This document shows, in pieces, positions 27,750-35,338 of a DNA stretch of 64,000 nucleotides (position 1 is the stretch's first letter; each line of letters starts with the position of its first letter). The notes under the pieces are model-generated. The model saw only the letters and a list, made by a program, of their open reading frames with translations. It made no database searches and had not been told where the DNA came from. The translations under genes were made by a program, and so were the position numbers. Location of the stretch: contig NZ_CAKMMP010000013.1 of NCBI RefSeq assembly GCF_927798175.1, positions 124,001 to 188,000 of the forward strand. The letters run 5' to 3'. The stretch is from Paenibacillus sp. JJ-223 (GTDB taxonomy: Bacteria; Bacillota; Bacilli; Paenibacillales; Paenibacillaceae).

Positions 27750-27786
27750 ACTTGAGTCGAGTTTCTATGACAGTCGGGTCGCAACG

Positions 27787-27829
27787 AAAAAGCTTGGCCG
27801 GAACATAAACCCCGGCCAAGCTTTTTTTT
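27787..27829. terminator. Strong bidirectional terminator
   Basis: Arms AAAAGCTTGGCCGG/CCGGCCAAGCTTTT with a ten-base loop and T runs on both strands. It separates the convergent lipoprotein gene and desR. Confidence 0.92.
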
Positions 27830-27838
27830 GGAATTGCA

Positions 27839-28438
27839 TTATTTGAACCAGCCTTTTTCCTTCGAGCGCGTGATGGCTTCGATGCGGTTGCTTGCACCAA
27901 GCTTACCCAGAATGATGGAGATATAGTTGCGAACCGTGCCTGTCGTAATGAACAAGTGGCCCGCAATTTCCTTGGTGTTTTTGCCGTCGGCCATCAAACC
28001 GAGTACGGCATGCTCGCGTTCGGTTAAAGGGTTTTCCTCAACATAGGCTTCGTCTACCAGATCCGGGGCAAAAATGCGCCTGCCGTTCATGACCTGGCGG
28101 ATCGATTCGGCAAGTTCTTCGATCGGACTGTCCTTCAGCAGGTATCCGCGCACGCCGCCCTTCAGGGCGCGTTCGAAATAACCGGTTCGGGCAAACGTGG
28201 TCAGAATGATCACCTTGCAGCTCATGCCTTTCAGTTCCTCCGCAGCTTCAAGGCCGCTTTTCACGGGCATTTCGATGTCCATCAGGCAAATGTCGGGAGC
28301 ATGCTCGCGAACAAGCTCGAGCGCTTCTTGTCCATTGCTTGCTTGTCCGACGACCTGCATGTCATGTTCCAGATTGAGCAGGGAGGACAGGGCGCCAAGC
28401 ATCATGCGTTGGTCCTCGGCGACGACGATTCGTATCAT
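27839..28438 (-). CDS. desR: DesR-type response regulator (NarL/LuxR family)
   Basis: 199 aa. Receiver domain (phosphorylation Asp in CLMDIEMPVKSGLEA, residue ~54) and a LuxR-type HTH (LTEREHAVLGLMADGKNTKE). The sequence is close to Bacillus subtilis DesR, including the C-terminus NRIEAITRSKEKGWFK. DesR-P activates the desaturase gene when the membrane becomes too ordered, as on cooling. Its ATG overlaps the end of desK by 4 bp (ATGA), and the desaturase gene is upstream on the same strand, so the whole sensory circuit is here. Confidence 0.93.
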   Translation of the reverse strand: MIRIVVAEDQRMMLGALSSLLNLEHDMQVVGQASNGQEALELVREHAPDICLMDIEMPVKSGLEAAEELKGMSCKVIILTTFARTGYFERALKGGVRGYLLKDSPIEELAESIRQVMNGRRIFAPDLVDEAYVEENPLTEREHAVLGLMADGKNTKEIAGHLFITTGTVRNYISIILGKLGASNRIEAITRSKEKGWFK

Positions 28439-29583
28439 GTTTCTTCCTCCTTCATCGGTTTGCGCGTCAGTTTCGGGACGCGGATCACGAGTGTGGTCCC
28501 GTCCTGATCCGCACCGGATTGAATATCCAGGCAGCCGTTGACGAATTCAAGCCGTTCCTTCATGCCGAGAATGCCCGTGCCTCTGCGGTCCTTGCTCATG
28601 GTGCGTTCGATGCCGACACCATTGTCCTGCACGCTGAGCAGGTTATCCGACGGCGTTTCGTCAAGCCGGATGCGGCAAACGGTGGCCTGGCTATGTTTGA
28701 CGACATTGGTTACGGCCTCTTTGAGGCACATGCCCATGACGTTTTCGTTGAGTTGAGACGTATCCTGCAATTTGGGATTCCCTTCAAACACATACGTGAT
28801 CGAAGCGGCTCTCAATATTTGCTCGGCACGATGCAGCTCATCGACCAGCTGTGTGCCCCGCATCGTGGTAACCATCTCGCGCACTTCCTTGAGTGCGGTC
28901 GTCGCGGTTTGCCTCAGGTCGTTCAGCTCCGATTCGGCCTGATCGGGATTGATGCGCAGCAGTCGTTTGGCCAGATCGGTTTTCAGGCCGATCAGGGACA
29001 GCTTTTGACCCAGCGTGTCGTGCAGATCCCTCGCGATGCGCTGCCGCTCTTCCATTTTCACCAGCTCATCCAGCCGTTTATTGGCGCTCTCCAGTTGATC
29101 TTCGAGCTGTTCGCGCTTGTTTTTGTTATACATGTTGATGGGCAGCAGGATGGAGGCCACGAGACTGATAAAGACGAACGGCAGCTGGCTGAGCAGCAGG
29201 GTGCTGCGGTTGATAACCGCATAGTTCACCGTCATGAACATGGTCACGAGATGAATCAAATAGAGGGAAATGAAGCCGGCCCTGTTTTTGATCGATCCGA
29301 TAAAAAAGGCCAGAAACAGCGAGAAATACGCATAATCGTAAACAATGGTCATCGTGATGGAGATGGCAATCAGCAGTCCGATCCACATGTAAACCTGCCA
29401 TCCCCGAGTGATGGAGGCCAGCAGATAACAGGCAAAGAAAACCAGAATCATCACAATGCCCGTAATCATCGTCCATAGCTCGGAATATTGCGATATATAA
29501 TAGAAGGGTAGGATAAAAAAGACAAGCCAGACGTACGGGTTCAAGCCGGTGTTTTTATAAAAAAGCTGCGTCCACTTCTGAAT
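28435..29583 (-). CDS. desK: DesK-type thermosensor histidine kinase, probable ATT start
   Basis: About 382 aa. Four to five N-terminal membrane segments are followed by a coiled coil (REQLEDQLESANKRLDELV) and a DHp domain with the phospho-acceptor His in RDLHDTLGQKLSLIGLK, as in Bacillus DesK. An HPK7-type ATPase domain follows (CLKEAVTNVVKHSQAT, GTGILGMKERLEF). The first conventional start, TTG at 29544, has no RBS. An ATT at 29583 lies eight bases after AAGGAGG, in frame after a stop codon. Starting there adds QKWTQLFYKNTGLNP, which restores a Lys-Asn pair at the end of the first membrane helix, the position of the DesK 'sunken buoy' sensor residues. Kinase/phosphatase balance responds to membrane thickness. 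Confidence 0.85.
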   Translation of the reverse strand: MQKWTQLFYKNTGLNPYVWLVFFILPFYYISQYSELWTMITGIVMILVFFACYLLASITRGWQVYMWIGLLIAISITMTIVYDYAYFSLFLAFFIGSIKNRAGFISLYLIHLVTMFMTVNYAVINRSTLLLSQLPFVFISLVASILLPINMYNKNKREQLEDQLESANKRLDELVKMEERQRIARDLHDTLGQKLSLIGLKTDLAKRLLRINPDQAESELNDLRQTATTALKEVREMVTTMRGTQLVDELHRAEQILRAASITYVFEGNPKLQDTSQLNENVMGMCLKEAVTNVVKHSQATVCRIRLDETPSDNLLSVQDNGVGIERTMSKDRRGTGILGMKERLEFVNGCLDIQSGADQDGTTLVIRVPKLTRKPMKEEET

Positions 29584-29687
29584 GAAACTCTCCTCCTTGA
29601 AACGTTAAACTGCATCAAACGCAACCGAACTTAGCCTGACTGTAGCATGACTCGGCCTCGAATACAAGCAAACGAAACGGACAGAGA

Positions 29688-30752
29688 TTAGGATTTCTCT
29701 GTCAGACTCGCTTGCGTGGTTACGCGTATGGTGGAAGTGGAACGTGCCGGGAGAGCTCGGTTGTTTCGCTTTAGTTCGGCAAAGGTCATGAAACGTTTGC
29801 TGTCCTCGTCCCATAGACGAAAGCGCAATGCGGCCAGGCTGGTGCGCAGGGTGATCGTTGTCGCTTGCTGCAGCGGCGGCGTGGCATTATGCGCGTCTTC
29901 CAGGTAATAATTGGGGACGCGCGGACTCAGGTGATGGACGTGGTGGAATCCGATGTTTCCGCTGATCCACTGCAGCAACCGCGGCAGCTTGTAGTATGAG
30001 CTTCCTTCAACAGCGGCCTTCACGTAGCTCCATTCGTCCTCATGCTCGAAGTACGTATCTTCGAATTGATGCTGAACGTAAAACAGCCAGATGCCGAAGA
30101 AACCGGAAAAGAAAAAGATCGGAGCTTGGACAAGCACAAAAGCCTGCCAGCCGACGGCCCAGCACATCAGCGCGTACAAGGCCACAATCAACACATTGGT
30201 CAAATACGTGTTCATCCGCTCTTTGCGGCGGGCTCCCTTGCGATTGAACCGGTAGGACAGCAGAAATACATAGAACGGACCAAGTCCAAACATGATGAGC
30301 GGGTTACGATAAAGGCGGTAACGCAGCCGCAGCCACGGGGAGGCCTCCCGATATTCCTGCGTGGTCATGACCCAGATGTCGCCGATGCCGCGTTTGTCCA
30401 GATTGCTGCTGGTCGCATGATGGATGGCGTGCGTTGCTTTCCACTGCTGGTAAGGGACATGGGTTAATACGCCGGTGATCGTTCCGAGCCAATCGTTGGC
30501 GCGTTTGTTTTTGAAAAAGGAGCCGTGGCAGCAATCATGGAAAATGATGAATGTCCGCAGCACGAAACCGGAAGCGACGATCGCGATCGGCAGCGTCAGC
30601 CAATAGGACACGGACAGGCTGAAGTAGGCCGCCGCCCATAATAGAAAGAGTGGAAGCAATGTATTGAACAATTGGCGAATGCTTAGATGCATATCATGCT
30701 TTTCAAACGGAATGACTTCTTTTTTCAATGCAAGTTCTTTGGTTCTGTTCAT
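29688..30752 (-). CDS. des: Acyl-lipid fatty acid desaturase
   Basis: 354 aa. Membrane desaturase with the three His boxes: HDCCHGSFF near 93, HAIHHATSS near 128 (HxxxH and HxxHH types) and HHVHHLSP near 272, which bind the di-iron centre. It introduces a double bond into phospholipid acyl chains to restore fluidity in the cold. The RBS is AAGGAGGG. A 16-bp palindrome about 110 bp upstream of the start is a candidate DesR site. It is followed on the same strand by desK-desR. Confidence 0.93.
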   Translation of the reverse strand: MNRTKELALKKEVIPFEKHDMHLSIRQLFNTLLPLFLLWAAAYFSLSVSYWLTLPIAIVASGFVLRTFIIFHDCCHGSFFKNKRANDWLGTITGVLTHVPYQQWKATHAIHHATSSNLDKRGIGDIWVMTTQEYREASPWLRLRYRLYRNPLIMFGLGPFYVFLLSYRFNRKGARRKERMNTYLTNVLIVALYALMCWAVGWQAFVLVQAPIFFFSGFFGIWLFYVQHQFEDTYFEHEDEWSYVKAAVEGSSYYKLPRLLQWISGNIGFHHVHHLSPRVPNYYLEDAHNATPPLQQATTITLRTSLAALRFRLWDEDSKRFMTFAELKRNNRALPARSTSTIRVTTQASLTEKS

Positions 30753-30859
30753 GATGAATGCCCTCCTTGAATCGAATCGCTTTCATTGTAAAGGGAAAGG
30801 CGTATCATGGGTAAGTCATAAACGTCAGCGCCTGATCATGATAAACATCAAGGACGGAG

Positions 30860-30875
30860 CATGACATTTGTCATG
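30860..30875 (-). promoter_or_regulatory. Perfect palindrome upstream of des (candidate DesR site)
   Basis: CATGACATTTGTCATG: arms CATGACA/TGTCATG with a two-base centre. It is 70-80 bp upstream of a weak des promoter (TACAAT -10, poor -35), where an activator would be expected. Assignment to DesR is by position only. Confidence 0.45.
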
Positions 30876-30928
30876 GGTGTAGGGCTAATAAGAGAAATCC
30901 TTTGCACAAATCGCGCAACATTTTGTAT

Positions 30929-30940
30929 TTTGTATACAAA
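30929..30940. promoter_or_regulatory. Second palindrome in the des-yitT intergenic region
   Basis: TTTGTATACAAA, a perfect 12-bp palindrome, lies between 7-bp arms CGCGCAA (30912) and TTGCGCG (30943) that are not concentric with it. It could regulate the yitT-type gene to the right or des to the left. This and the palindrome at 30860 account for most of the structure seen in the 301-bp gap. Confidence 0.3.
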
Positions 30941-31053
30941 TTTTGCGCGGGACATGATAGAATCAATGCTTGGGTATACGTGGTAATATGACAATGGATT
31001 AAAAATAACATGACAGCGAGAGCTGATTTTCTGATGATTGGAAGGAATGTTGG

Positions 31054-31893
31054 ATGAAAAAACGAATAACGGACATCGCTTATCTGATGGTCGGTGCTTT
31101 CTTGTTTGCGCTGGCCGTAAACCTGTTCATTATCCCGAATGATTTGGGCGAAGGCGGCGTAACCGGAATTACCATCATTTTATATTACTTGTTCGAATGG
31201 TCGCCGGGGTTGATGAACCTGATTCTGAACGGCATTTTGCTCGTCGTGGGTTATAAGTTTCTGGACAAAACGACGACGGTGTATACGATTATTACCGTGC
31301 TGTTCAACTCGTTGTTTTTGCATCTCACGGAGAGCTGGACGATCGATTCCAACGAGCTGTGGATTAACACGATTTTTGCAGGGGTATTTGCCGGTCTCGG
31401 CATCGGGTTGATCGTACGCGTGGGCGGCACGACGGCGGGAACGGTCATTCTGGCGCGAATCGCCAACAAATATTTGGACTGGAGCATCAGTTACGCATTG
31501 TTGTTTTTTGACCTGATCGTGGCGTTTTCGTCGTTCTTTATTATTGGGGCCAAAGGTTTGATGTGTACGATCGTGCTGCTGTTTGTCGGGACAAAAATGA
31601 TGGAATTCATCATTGAAGGACTCAATCCGAAAAAGGCGGTAACGATCATTTCGACCAAACAGGACAATATCGCCCGTCAGGTCATCGAGAAAATGGACCG
31701 CGGGGTTACGGTGCTTTCCGGGCATGGGTATTACACGAAAAATCCAAAGGAAATTTTGTATATCGTCATCAGCAAACAGGAAGTGCCTATGTTGAAAAAG
31801 ATCGTGCGGGCAGAGGATACGGATGCCTTCATTACGATCCATGACGTGCGCGACGTATTCGGGGAAGGCTTCATTGAGTTGTCGAAAACGTAA
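31054..31893 (+). CDS. YitT family membrane protein (DUF161/DUF2179)
   Basis: 279 aa. Five membrane segments (LMVGAFLFALAVNLFIIPN first) carry the DUF161 motifs GEGGVTGITIILYYLF and VRVGGTTAGTVILARIAN. A C-terminal cytosolic DUF2179 domain follows (about 195-279; ISTKQDNIARQVIEKMDRGVTVL is its start, ITIHDVRDVFGEGF its end). DUF2179 is thought to bind a small ligand. Transport function is unproven for most members. The RBS is GGAAGGAATG. Confidence 0.9.
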   Translation: MKKRITDIAYLMVGAFLFALAVNLFIIPNDLGEGGVTGITIILYYLFEWSPGLMNLILNGILLVVGYKFLDKTTTVYTIITVLFNSLFLHLTESWTIDSNELWINTIFAGVFAGLGIGLIVRVGGTTAGTVILARIANKYLDWSISYALLFFDLIVAFSSFFIIGAKGLMCTIVLLFVGTKMMEFIIEGLNPKKAVTIISTKQDNIARQVIEKMDRGVTVLSGHGYYTKNPKEILYIVISKQEVPMLKKIVRAEDTDAFITIHDVRDVFGEGFIELSKT

Positions 31894-31922
31894 GTGGAAC
31901 GAAAAATAAGTGGATTTTAAGG

Positions 31923-31954
31923 AAGCCCTGGCGCAATAACGCCACGGCTTTTTT
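31923..31954 (+). terminator. Terminator of the yitT-type gene
   Basis: Stem AAGCC-CTGGCG/CGCCA-CGGCTT with loop CAATAA and a run of six T. Confidence 0.8.
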
Positions 31955-32088
31955 GCTTAAGGGATAGATGGATACGATAATAGCTGCTTGCGGCGTTTTG
32001 GGGATGTTTTTTCGCATGATGGCGTCCATTTGTATTATCAATTTCGCCGTTATTCGTTACAATTGTAGCTGTACCGGATTCATAGGCT

Positions 32089-32274
32089 AAAAACCGCAAA
32101 GGACATACACATGTTAGCGGAGAGGCAGAACCAATATGGAGAAGCGAGGTGTTCGCCTTTATCCCCGGATTTTCCCCTTAGAAAAGGGGGATCAAAAATA
32201 TCCGGGGATAACAGCGATCGAAAGATGGTACTGCCCTCGCAGTGCTCTTGTGTGAATGACTAGTGCGGTTTATA
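32089..32274 (+). repeat. Dispersed repeat, copy B (full length)
   Basis: About 186 bp with terminal inverted repeats AAAACCGCA and TGCGGTTTATA. Its internal hairpin is the best preserved of the family: TATCCCCGGAT pairs with the ATCCGGGGATA segment, and CCCCTT with AAGGGG nested inside. It ends only 54 bp before the start codon of the next gene, so it may contribute to that gene's 5' region. Together with the terminator it fills most of the 434-bp gap. Confidence 0.85.
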
Positions 32275-32327
32275 CGAAGGGTCTGGATACGAAGCCCGGA
32301 TTTTAACCGTAGAGGGGAATGACAATC

Positions 32328-34016
32328 ATGGCCGAGCGAACGATAGAACGGATGTCCAAGGAACAGCAGTATTTGGTGAAACAGTCCATGGCGATGATGG
32401 ACCGCTTTTATGACGAACAGGCAGGGCTGCTGCGCAGTTTTGAAGAGAATTCCGCGCAGTACAGCACGCGTGCCAGCGCGCATTATGCGCTGGGTTTGCT
32501 GATTCGTAATGAAACAGCCGACTTGGACCGTGCGATTCGTCTGCTGCATAACGTACTCGATATGCAATTCGATGCTCCCGAAGAAATTTATCACGGAACC
32601 TTTCGGACGAGGCCGGATGCGGCAGACCCGCCAAAGGGCAATTATCAATGGAAATCCTTTGCGCCGGGAACAGCACATTTTCTGGAGCAAACGTTCGATC
32701 GAATATCGGCGAAGCTGACTCATGACTTGCAGGCAGAGGGAGTCATCCACGCTGACGCGGCTGATGCCAAACGCCTGAAACAGCTGTTCAGGAAGGCCGT
32801 GAATCAAGTACTGCCGCCGGTTTGGATCAGCTATGACCCGAACTGGAGAGAGTTCATTGCCTGCGTCTGCGCGGTCGCGACGGGGGAATTTGCCGATGTG
32901 CTGCCTGAATCGCTTTTGCAGCGCATGGACCATGCGATGGAACTGGCTGTGCAGGGTTCCATCGATCGCAGATTGTCCGATGCGATCCCCATGAACACCA
33001 ACATCGAACTTATGCATATGTTCATCACCCATTATTACGGACATCGCTTCCAGCGGGAAGATTGGATGGAACACGCAGACAGGCAAGCAGAGGCGCTGCT
33101 GCGGGAATTTGATCAATACGGATCGTTTGCCGAGTTTAATACAACGACGTATTACGGGGTGGATCTGACCGTGCTGGGCATGTGGAGAAGATACGGGATC
33201 ACCGAACGTTTCAGAGGGATTGGCGCCAAGATGGAGGCAGGACTCTGGAACAATATCGCGCTTTATTATAATGCCAACCTTGAAAATTTGTCCGGTCCTT
33301 TTGCCCGGGCGTATGATATGGAGATGAGGGAACATAGCTCCATCGGCGTATTTTTATATATGGTGCTTGGCGAAGGCTACGAATATCTCGCAGGCATGAA
33401 TTGCGAATCAGGGCATGATCCGTTAATTGCGCTGGTTGGGGTGAACGTCCCGGATGAAGCGCTTCCATTTCTTCGGTCCCATCCGGGAGACCGCTTGGTG
33501 GTCAAGCAGTTTTTGGAGTTATGCGAGCGCAACGATCCAACAGACAATCGCACGCTTTGCACGGCCAAGGCCTGGATCGGCGCAAACCGCATGGTCGGAG
33601 CGATGTCCGGGAGCCGCAATACGAATGGCCAGATGCATCCGGCCACCGTCCATTGGCGGACGGATCAGGGCGAGAAATATTATTTGCGACTGATCCGGCG
33701 CGAGGTCGGCGAAGGATGGAACACCCATCTTCGAGGCATTACCTTTGATGCCGATGTCAGCGATAGTGCGCTGACGGTCGAGGTCGCGCTGGACACGACG
33801 GAGGAGATCGAGGTGTACTTCGAGATCCGAGGTCCCAATCTTCGTCCTGAGGACTTTACGCCGGCACGGTGGAATATGCCTGGCTTGAGCTGTGAGGTGC
33901 AGGCGGCCGCACCGGAACCGGAAATGTTGTTTTTTACGGAGCATGCCGAAATGGTTTACAGGTATGTGCCTGGAAAGACAGCGAATCGGATGAGCTTTGC
34001 ATTGAAGTTTTGTTGA
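32328..34016 (+). CDS. Unknown 562-aa protein, possibly glycan-active helical-barrel type
   Basis: The start at 32328 (MAERTIERMSKEQQ) has AGAGGGG ten bases upstream; the in-frame ATG at 32319 is too close to it. There is no signal peptide. The first ~400 residues are helical with repeated aromatic/acidic loops (FNTTTYYGVDLTVLGMWRRY, ENLSGPFARAYDMEMREHSS, FIACVCAVATGEF). The last ~110 residues are beta-rich (ALTVEVALDTTEEIEVYFEI). A helical toroid plus beta-sandwich is the layout of many polysaccharide lyases and glycoside hydrolases, but I see no diagnostic catalytic motif. It is monocistronic with a strong terminator. Function unassigned. Confidence 0.6.
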   Translation: MAERTIERMSKEQQYLVKQSMAMMDRFYDEQAGLLRSFEENSAQYSTRASAHYALGLLIRNETADLDRAIRLLHNVLDMQFDAPEEIYHGTFRTRPDAADPPKGNYQWKSFAPGTAHFLEQTFDRISAKLTHDLQAEGVIHADAADAKRLKQLFRKAVNQVLPPVWISYDPNWREFIACVCAVATGEFADVLPESLLQRMDHAMELAVQGSIDRRLSDAIPMNTNIELMHMFITHYYGHRFQREDWMEHADRQAEALLREFDQYGSFAEFNTTTYYGVDLTVLGMWRRYGITERFRGIGAKMEAGLWNNIALYYNANLENLSGPFARAYDMEMREHSSIGVFLYMVLGEGYEYLAGMNCESGHDPLIALVGVNVPDEALPFLRSHPGDRLVVKQFLELCERNDPTDNRTLCTAKAWIGANRMVGAMSGSRNTNGQMHPATVHWRTDQGEKYYLRLIRREVGEGWNTHLRGITFDADVSDSALTVEVALDTTEEIEVYFEIRGPNLRPEDFTPARWNMPGLSCEVQAAAPEPEMLFFTEHAEMVYRYVPGKTANRMSFALKFC

Positions 34017-34045
34017 GCGAATGGAATGATGTGAGAAACAAGTAT

Positions 34046-34097
34046 GCCAAAAGGGGATGCTGCTGTCTTGATATGTTCAGCACATCCCCTTTTTGGC
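34046..34097. terminator. Bidirectional terminator
   Basis: Long stem GCCAAAAGGGGATG.../CATCCCCTTTTTGGC with CTG/CAG pairs further in. A and T runs lie within both arms. It separates the convergent genes ending at 34016 and 34100. Confidence 0.88.
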
Positions 34098-34099
34098 GT

Positions 34100-34684
34100 T
34101 TACGCATACATGCTGCGTTCAACCTCGTTCAACGCGATGGAGATATCCTCGTTTGAGTTATCGATGTAGGCTACGGAAGAGGAGGGAAGCGGCCATGCAA
34201 CCTGCTTGCGTGCCAGCGAGGCTGCAAACTTGTCCCAGTTGGCGAGTTTCCATTCATCTAGAGGAGATTGCCTGGCCGTAATCCGTTCTTTGTATAATGC
34301 TTCGCTGTTCAAATAAATATATGCTACGCGCACGTCGGTATCTTGCAGCGAACGCCCGATGCGAGCCAATTCCTGTTCGATCCAGTCCGGAGTCTGTGTT
34401 TCTTTGGTAAATGGTCCGACAACGATGGTGTCGATGCCAAGCGCTACGTTGTCTAGAGCGGCATCCATCGTGATGCGATAGCCGAGATCCCGGCAAAGCC
34501 GTTTGTATTCAGGCGAATCGCGGTCTGTCGGGTCCAGTCCCTGTAATGTCATGATCGCTTCGGCTGCTGGGCGCAGCAGGATGTCCATATCGAAAAATGC
34601 AGCTTTGCGCTGGCGGGACAACGCTTTGGCGAGCGTTGTTTTGCCGCTTCCGGCACCGCCAAGGAAAAAGATCAGTTTGCTCAT
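34100..34684 (-). CDS. P-loop kinase-like ATPase (shikimate kinase/AAA_33 type)
   Basis: 194 aa from the ATG at 34684 (MSKLIFFLGGAGSGKTT), spaced nine bases from GGGAGG; the ATG two codons earlier is too near it. Walker A GGAGSGKTTLAK at residues 9-20 and an FFDMDILLRP motif after strand 2 place it among small P-loop nucleotide or metabolite kinases. A lid-like Arg-rich region (KERITARQSPLDEW) follows. The substrate is unknown. It is cytosolic and monocistronic. Confidence 0.75.
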   Translation of the reverse strand: MSKLIFFLGGAGSGKTTLAKALSRQRKAAFFDMDILLRPAAEAIMTLQGLDPTDRDSPEYKRLCRDLGYRITMDAALDNVALGIDTIVVGPFTKETQTPDWIEQELARIGRSLQDTDVRVAYIYLNSEALYKERITARQSPLDEWKLANWDKFAASLARKQVAWPLPSSSVAYIDNSNEDISIALNEVERSMYA

Positions 34685-34892
34685 GGGCATAGGCCTCCCT
34701 TATGAATCTAAACGACCGTTGTGTCAGCATAAACGACAATATTTGCTGATGATCGGCCGATTATCGTTGATGTGCGAGTGTGGATACGTGGTCTATTCCA
34801 CAATGATTCTTTCTATTTTGTTTATTATATCAGGACAAAAAGGGGATAGGATAGTTTTCATGGTGTGCGAGCTAGACAGAAAAGGGAGAATC

Positions 34893-34925
34893 AGGTAATA
34901 TCATACCTAGAATATCTATGCATAG
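34893..34925 (+). promoter_or_regulatory. Dyads upstream of the padR gene
   Basis: AGGTAATATCATACCT (34893-34908, arms AGGTA/TACCT) and the perfect palindrome CTATGCATAG (34916-34925) lie 80-110 bp before padR. A further AGGTATATAT occurs at 34934. PadR proteins usually bind such dyads at their own promoter. The rest of the 312-bp gap (34691-35002) is AT-rich promoter DNA without a gene. Confidence 0.4.
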
Positions 34926-35002
34926 TTTTCCGAGGTATATATTTTGGAACTCATTCTGATGCAGAAGGAGCAGAATGATGGAGAAAGGGGCGTGAGCATA
35001 CG

Positions 35003-35338
35003 TTGAACGTAAACAAACAGATGATCAAAGGCAGTACGGAAACGCTGATTCTGACATTGCTGCAGGATAAGCCCCTGTACGGTTACGAGTTGATCAAAGA
35101 GCTGCATCGCCAATCCGATGGCGTATTTAATTTAAAGGAAGGCACGTTATATCCGATTTTGCACGCAATGGAAATCGAAGGTTGGGTGGAGTCCTATTGG
35201 CAAGAGGTCGAGGGCCGCAAGCGCAAATACTACTCGATCCGCAAAGAGGGAATGCAGGCGTTGGATCATAAAAAAGCAGAGTGGCGCCTGTTCCGGCGTG
35301 CGGTCGATCGGGTGCTTGGAGAAGGAGGGCTGACATGA
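35003..35338 (+). CDS. PadR family transcriptional regulator
   Basis: 111 aa from the TTG at 35003 (MNVNKQMIKGSTETLILTLL), 12 bases after AAAGGGG. A winged helix with the PadR hallmarks: LLQDKPLYGYELIKEL, LKEGTLYPILHAMEIEGWV and a wing with GRKRKYYSIRKEG. It probably represses its own operon. Its stop overlaps the next start as ATGA, the usual arrangement for PadR plus a HAAS-domain membrane protein. Confidence 0.93.
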   Translation: MNVNKQMIKGSTETLILTLLQDKPLYGYELIKELHRQSDGVFNLKEGTLYPILHAMEIEGWVESYWQEVEGRKRKYYSIRKEGMQALDHKKAEWRLFRRAVDRVLGEGGLT

